From NCBI GenBank assembly GCA_008501575.1, contig QQUO01000132.1, positions 1 to 7,312 of the forward strand: a DNA stretch of 7,312 bases, given 5' to 3'. Shown piece after piece: positions 6,281-7,312 of the stretch. Both the position numbers and the translations under genes were made by a program. The notes beneath the pieces were generated by a model. The model worked only from the letters and a program-made list of their open reading frames with translations. It was not told the DNA's origin and did no database searches. The DNA is from Pseudomonadota bacterium. Lineage in GTDB: Bacteria > Pseudomonadota > Gammaproteobacteria > Xanthomonadales > Marinicellaceae. Position 1 is the first letter of the stretch. Each line of letters starts with the position of its first letter.

Positions 6281-7312
6281 TTGAACGCAAACGCAAAAAC
6301 CGACGCCTATGATGTCATTATCTTAGGCGCCGGTGCCGCCGGTTTAATGTGCGCCAAAACCGCGGCGGGTCGTGGTTTAAAAGTCTTGGTTCTGGAGAAA
6401 GCCAATAAACCGGGTAAAAAAATTCTGATGTCCGGTGGCGGTCGCTGTAATTTCACAAATATGCATTGTGCACCGGAATATTTTTTATCCGCCAATCCAC
6501 ACTTTATAAAATCCGCCTTAAGTCGCTACAGCCAGTGGGATTTTATTCAATGGGTGGAAGACCATGATATTGGTTACCATGAAAAAGAACTGGGTCAGTT
6601 ATTCTGTAACCGCAGCGCCAAAGATCTACTGAACGCCTTATTGGATGATTGTCGCGAGCAGGGTGTGGATCTGCATTGTGATGTCAGTATTGAACAATTA
6701 GCAGTCGGTCCGCCGGTTACTGTGCAAACCAACATTGGACAATTTACTGCACCACAATTGGTGGTGGCCACCGGTGGTTTATCCATTCCAAAAATGGGTG
6801 GCTCGGATTACGGTTATCAACTGGCCGAACAAATGGGCTTAACGGTGTTGCCAAAACGTGCCGGTCTGGTGCCGTTAATGTTTTCCGATCAGCATCAAAA
6901 GCTGTTTTCTGACTTAAGTGGCAGCAGTGTACGGGCTGAAGTCAGCTCGAAAAACGGGCAATCTTTTACCCATCAAGTGTTGTTCACACATCGCGGATTA
7001 AGCGGCCCGGCGATTTTGCAAATTTCCAGTTACTGGCAGCCGGGTGAAAGCATTTATGTTAATCTCATTCCGGATTATGATTTTTTGGCGAATTTAATCG
7101 AAGCCAAGCTCAACACCCCACAGTTATCGCTTTTACAGGTGCTGAATCGTTTTTTACCGAAGCGCTTAGCCGAAACCTTGGGCGAATTTATTAGCGGTGA
7201 TGACCTGCGTCGGGAACTGCAAACCTTCAGCCAGAAACAATTAAACGCGCTGGCCGAAAATTACACAAACTGGGTGCTGAAACCAGCAGCCAGTGAAGGT
7301 TATCGCACCGCT
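6281..7312 (+). CDS. yhiN: YhiN/HI0933-type FAD-binding flavoprotein, C-terminus cut by window edge
   Basis: Member of the HI0933/YhiN flavoprotein family, often labelled NAD(P)/FAD-dependent oxidoreductase or aminoacetone oxidase family; the physiological reaction is uncertain. 344 residues are visible of a usual total near 390-400. The FAD-binding motif GAGAAG is at 16-21, with an acidic residue (E39) ending strand 2. The family signatures GKKILMSGGGRCNFTN (45-60), VVATGGLSIPKMGGSDYG (about 160-177) and THRGLSGPAILQISSYW (236-252) are intact. The start is TTG at 6281, directly after the maiA TAA and in the same frame. The only ATG before the signature motifs is at residue 23, inside the FAD loop, so TTG is the only standard start codon possible. 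GAGG at 6266-6269, inside maiA, lies 11 bases upstream. The pair must be co-transcribed and translation is probably coupled. Confidence 0.88.
   Translation, partial: MNANAKTDAYDVIILGAGAAGLMCAKTAAGRGLKVLVLEKANKPGKKILMSGGGRCNFTNMHCAPEYFLSANPHFIKSALSRYSQWDFIQWVEDHDIGYHEKELGQLFCNRSAKDLLNALLDDCREQGVDLHCDVSIEQLAVGPPVTVQTNIGQFTAPQLVVATGGLSIPKMGGSDYGYQLAEQMGLTVLPKRAGLVPLMFSDQHQKLFSDLSGSSVRAEVSSKNGQSFTHQVLFTHRGLSGPAILQISSYWQPGESIYVNLIPDYDFLANLIEAKLNTPQLSLLQVLNRFLPKRLAETLGEFISGDDLRRELQTFSQKQLNALAENYTNWVLKPAASEGYRTA

Overview
The window reads as ordinary chromosome of a gammaproteobacterium with moderate to low G+C. Codon use is similar throughout (CAA, AAA, GCC and ACC are favoured). The protein types (YfcH-like epimerase, zeta-class GST, YhiN-like flavoprotein, secreted TolB-propeller amidohydrolase, YwbE) fit a free-living, possibly marine member of that class. 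The genus cannot be fixed from this sequence alone. No rRNA, tRNA, transposase, phage gene or CRISPR array is visible.

Layout. Minus strand, reading leftward from 2101: an EamA/DMT-type membrane transporter (2101-1217), a YfcH/SDR39U1 epimerase-like protein (1155-256), and a YwbE-family small protein running off the left edge (134 to 1). The epimerase stop overlaps an ATG at 259-257 (ATGA overlap). That ATG opens a 23-codon frame, which reaches the YwbE frame only by a -1 shift. A canonical slippery heptamer C CCA AAG lies exactly in register where the two frames overlap. This is the most unusual coding arrangement in the window. It may be programmed frameshifting, a real single-base lesion or a sequence error.

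Plus strand: from a 108-bp divergent intergenic region, a 1070-residue exported protein (2210-5422) combines a long TolB/PD40-type beta-propeller region with a C-terminal amidohydrolase domain whose metal ligands depart from the textbook set. A 198-bp gap (5423-5620) follows. It holds a ~94-bp imperfect palindrome with a perfect 15-bp inverted repeat, resembling dispersed repeats of the CACAGAG...CTTTGTG type, and a second fragment of the same sequence abutting the next gene. Then come a zeta-class GST/maleylacetoacetate isomerase (5621-6280, TTG start) and, directly after its stop codon and in the same frame, a YhiN/HI0933-type FAD protein (from 6281, TTG start) cut by the right edge.

Working together: the minus-strand genes are spaced for co-transcription and the last two plus-strand genes form a tight pair, but no single pathway ties the window together. 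No other tyrosine-catabolism gene (hmgA, fahA) is visible near maiA, so its substrate here is open. The points that repay a second look are the frame break in front of ywbE, the repeat fragment at the maiA start codon, and the altered active site of the amidohydrolase.
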